NCBI GenBank assembly: GCA_902608385.1
Contig: CACLNT010000004.1
Location: forward strand, 1 to 64,000
Origin: an uncultured Pelagibacteraceae bacterium
GTDB lineage: Bacteria > Pseudomonadota > Alphaproteobacteria > Pelagibacterales > Pelagibacteraceae
Length of the DNA: 64,000 nt
Direction: 5' to 3'
Below the pieces are notes generated by a model. It made no database searches. It was given only the letters and a program-made list of their open reading frames with translations, and had not been told where the DNA came from. Both the position numbers and the translations under genes were made by a program. Positions 63,035 to 64,000 of the stretch are shown one piece after another; within the stretch, counting starts at the first letter, position 1, and the number at the start of each line of letters is the position of its first letter.

Positions 63035-63303
63035 TAACCACCTCCTATTGGAGGTATAATTCCAATGTTTTGTTCTTTTGTAATTTTATAATCATCACCT
63101 ACAATATTGTTTTCTTCAGAGCAAAATGCTGAGGATTGAACTAATTTTTTATAATTTTCATTACTTTTGAAGTTATTTTCTATAAAAATTAATATTTCAT
63201 TTCTTAAATCTTTTATGGAGCTTTTTTCTTTTAAATTAAATTCTAAATAATCTTTTTTGCTAAAGTCACGGCTAGCTCCAAAAAGCTCTAATTTGATTTT
63301 CAT
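63034..63303 (-). CDS. moaD: Molybdopterin synthase small subunit
   Basis: An 89-residue ubiquitin-fold protein ending in GGG. The terminal Gly-Gly is the site of thiocarboxylation that carries sulfur to molybdopterin. IPPIGGG is the classic MoaD end. It lies 18 bases downstream of moaC and overlaps moaE by one base, so the three are in one operon with moaA. Confidence 0.93.
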   Translation of the reverse strand: MKIKLELFGASRDFSKKDYLEFNLKEKSSIKDLRNEILIFIENNFKSNENYKKLVQSSAFCSEENNIVGDDYKITKEQNIGIIPPIGGG

Positions 63304-63321
63304 AAATATTTTTTATTAAAA

Positions 63322-63867
63322 TTAAAATATATTGTCTAGAAACTTTGGTAAACCATCAGGGTTGGTCCAAAGTCCACTTTTTCCACCTTCTTTAATCAAT
63401 AGTTTAACATTATCAATTTTTAAATGTGGATTTACAATTTTGCTTAAATCATAAATAGTAATTAAAGCTGCATTAACTCCCATGATTGCTTCCATCTCAA
63501 CCCCAGTTTTAGCAACAGCAGACACAACACAAAATACTTCTAAAGAATTATCTTCATCATGCATTATAATTTTAGTTGCTGTGTGGTCGATTGGTAATGG
63601 ATGACACAAAGGAATTAATTCGCTAGTTTTTTTAACACCTAATATAGCGGAAACTTCAGCAAGACTAACAGGGTCTCCTTTTGGCATTTCATTATTTTTA
63701 ATCATATTAAAAACTTTTTTACCGACATAAATTTTTCCTGAAGCTAAAGCTCTTCTAAAAGTTTCCTTCTTTGAAGACACATCAACCATATTAAAAGAAT
63801 TTTTCTTGAAAAGGTCTTCAGCCCAATCTTTTAATTGATTTTGATTAACTATTTTTAAATTTTTCAT
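63322..63867 (-). CDS. moaC: Cyclic pyranopterin monophosphate synthase
   Basis: A 181-residue MoaC. It rearranges the MoaA product to cyclic pyranopterin monophosphate. LIPLCHPLPI (about 97-106) and GVEMEAIMGVNAALITIYD with conserved Glu/Asp residues are present. The start ATG overlaps the moaA stop (TAATG), which supports the 27-residue N-terminal extension before the usual MVDVS start. The extension is a charged helix-like stretch and may be a lineage feature. Confidence 0.93.
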   Translation of the reverse strand: MKNLKIVNQNQLKDWAEDLFKKNSFNMVDVSSKKETFRRALASGKIYVGKKVFNMIKNNEMPKGDPVSLAEVSAILGVKKTSELIPLCHPLPIDHTATKIIMHDEDNSLEVFCVVSAVAKTGVEMEAIMGVNAALITIYDLSKIVNPHLKIDNVKLLIKEGGKSGLWTNPDGLPKFLDNIF

Positions 63868-64000
63868 TATCCTCCAGTGGTAGATAAATTGTTCATTAGG
63901 CCTGTTTCTCCAAGCTCTAAATAATGAGACTCTTTTTTAAAGTTTAATTGTTTAGAGATTAAATCTTTTAATTCTTCTAGCTGATCATCTTTTTGTAAAA
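63867..64000 (-). CDS. moaA: MoaA C-terminus (partial)
   Basis: The last 44 codons or so of MoaA; the rest is beyond the window. The sequence ends LSTTGG, and the Gly-Gly tail is essential for MoaA activity. The stop overlaps the moaC start by one base. MoaA is the radical SAM enzyme that begins molybdopterin synthesis from GTP. Only the tail is visible, so the radical SAM cysteines cannot be checked. Confidence 0.85.
   Translation of the reverse strand, partial: LQKDDQLEELKDLISKQLNFKKESHYLELGETGLMNNLSTTGG

Noticed and set aside
1..64000. CRISPR array, tRNA, rRNA, prophage or insertion sequence
   Set aside because: No direct repeats with spacers, cloverleaf-like intergenic sequence, transposase or phage gene was seen.

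Overview
The window is an AT-rich (about 30% G+C by eye), densely packed alphaproteobacterial segment. Genes abut or overlap by a few bases, there are no mobile elements, tRNAs, rRNAs or CRISPR arrays, and no intergenic stretch exceeds 300 bases. Gene content (TMAO demethylase, trimethylamine monooxygenase, a TMAO-type ABC transporter, heterotetrameric sarcosine-oxidase-type genes, glxBCD/mgsABC-type glutamate synthase pieces, form II CO-dehydrogenase-like genes) and the streamlined layout point to a marine SAR11 (Candidatus Pelagibacter-like) bacterium. This assignment is inferred from gene content and not from a marker gene.

Layout. 1-4749: a ureohydrolase/aldehyde dehydrogenase operon, argE, csaA and a LysE-type exporter. 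4753-10222: aconitase, a YfgM-like protein, BamB, a cupin and YjbQ. 10277-12332 (minus): two related small membrane proteins, an uncharacterised 151-residue protein, DoxX and a TPR protein. 12332-23324 (minus): diaminopropionate ammonia-lyase, a type III glutamine-synthetase-like enzyme (probable gmaS), two tiny membrane proteins, an Amt transporter, an unknown 136-residue protein, a split glutamate synthase (mgsCBA/glxDCB type), a second glutamine-synthetase-like ligase and an FAD oxidoreductase. 23475-29175: a serine-cycle block (malyl-CoA lyase, malate-CoA ligase, PEP carboxylase). 29179-41771: tdm, a small probable winged-helix protein, a TMAO-type ABC transporter whose binding-protein gene is separated from the ATPase/permease genes, glpK, gpsA and tmm. 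41850-47681: Fe-alcohol dehydrogenase, a GATase, gshA, gshB and formate-THF ligase. 47817-52923: soxBDAG/mgdABCD. 53002-56659: lipoprotein, homocysteine methyltransferase, TauE/SafE, MoaB, EamA and DUF1244. 56688-64000: coxG-S-L-M of form II type, split xdhC, mocA-like, then moaE-D-C-A on the minus strand; moaA runs off the window.

How it fits together. Tmm oxidises trimethylamine to TMAO, the ABC transporter can import TMAO, and Tdm splits TMAO into dimethylamine and formaldehyde held on tetrahydrofolate. Monomethylamine can be joined to glutamate by a GmaS-type ligase, converted to N-methylglutamate by MgsABC, and oxidised by an Mgd/Sox-type complex. C1 units meet folate chemistry (Fhs), possibly glutathione-dependent formaldehyde handling (GshA/GshB), and a serine-cycle-like malyl-CoA module. 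A dimethylamine monooxygenase is not present here. The right end holds a molybdenum hydroxylase with its maturation factors and much of the Moco pathway.

The least explained parts are the second ligase/oxidoreductase module with its 136-residue partner, the paired small membrane proteins, and the form II CODH-like enzyme, whose medium subunit has lost its last residues to a one-base frameshift.
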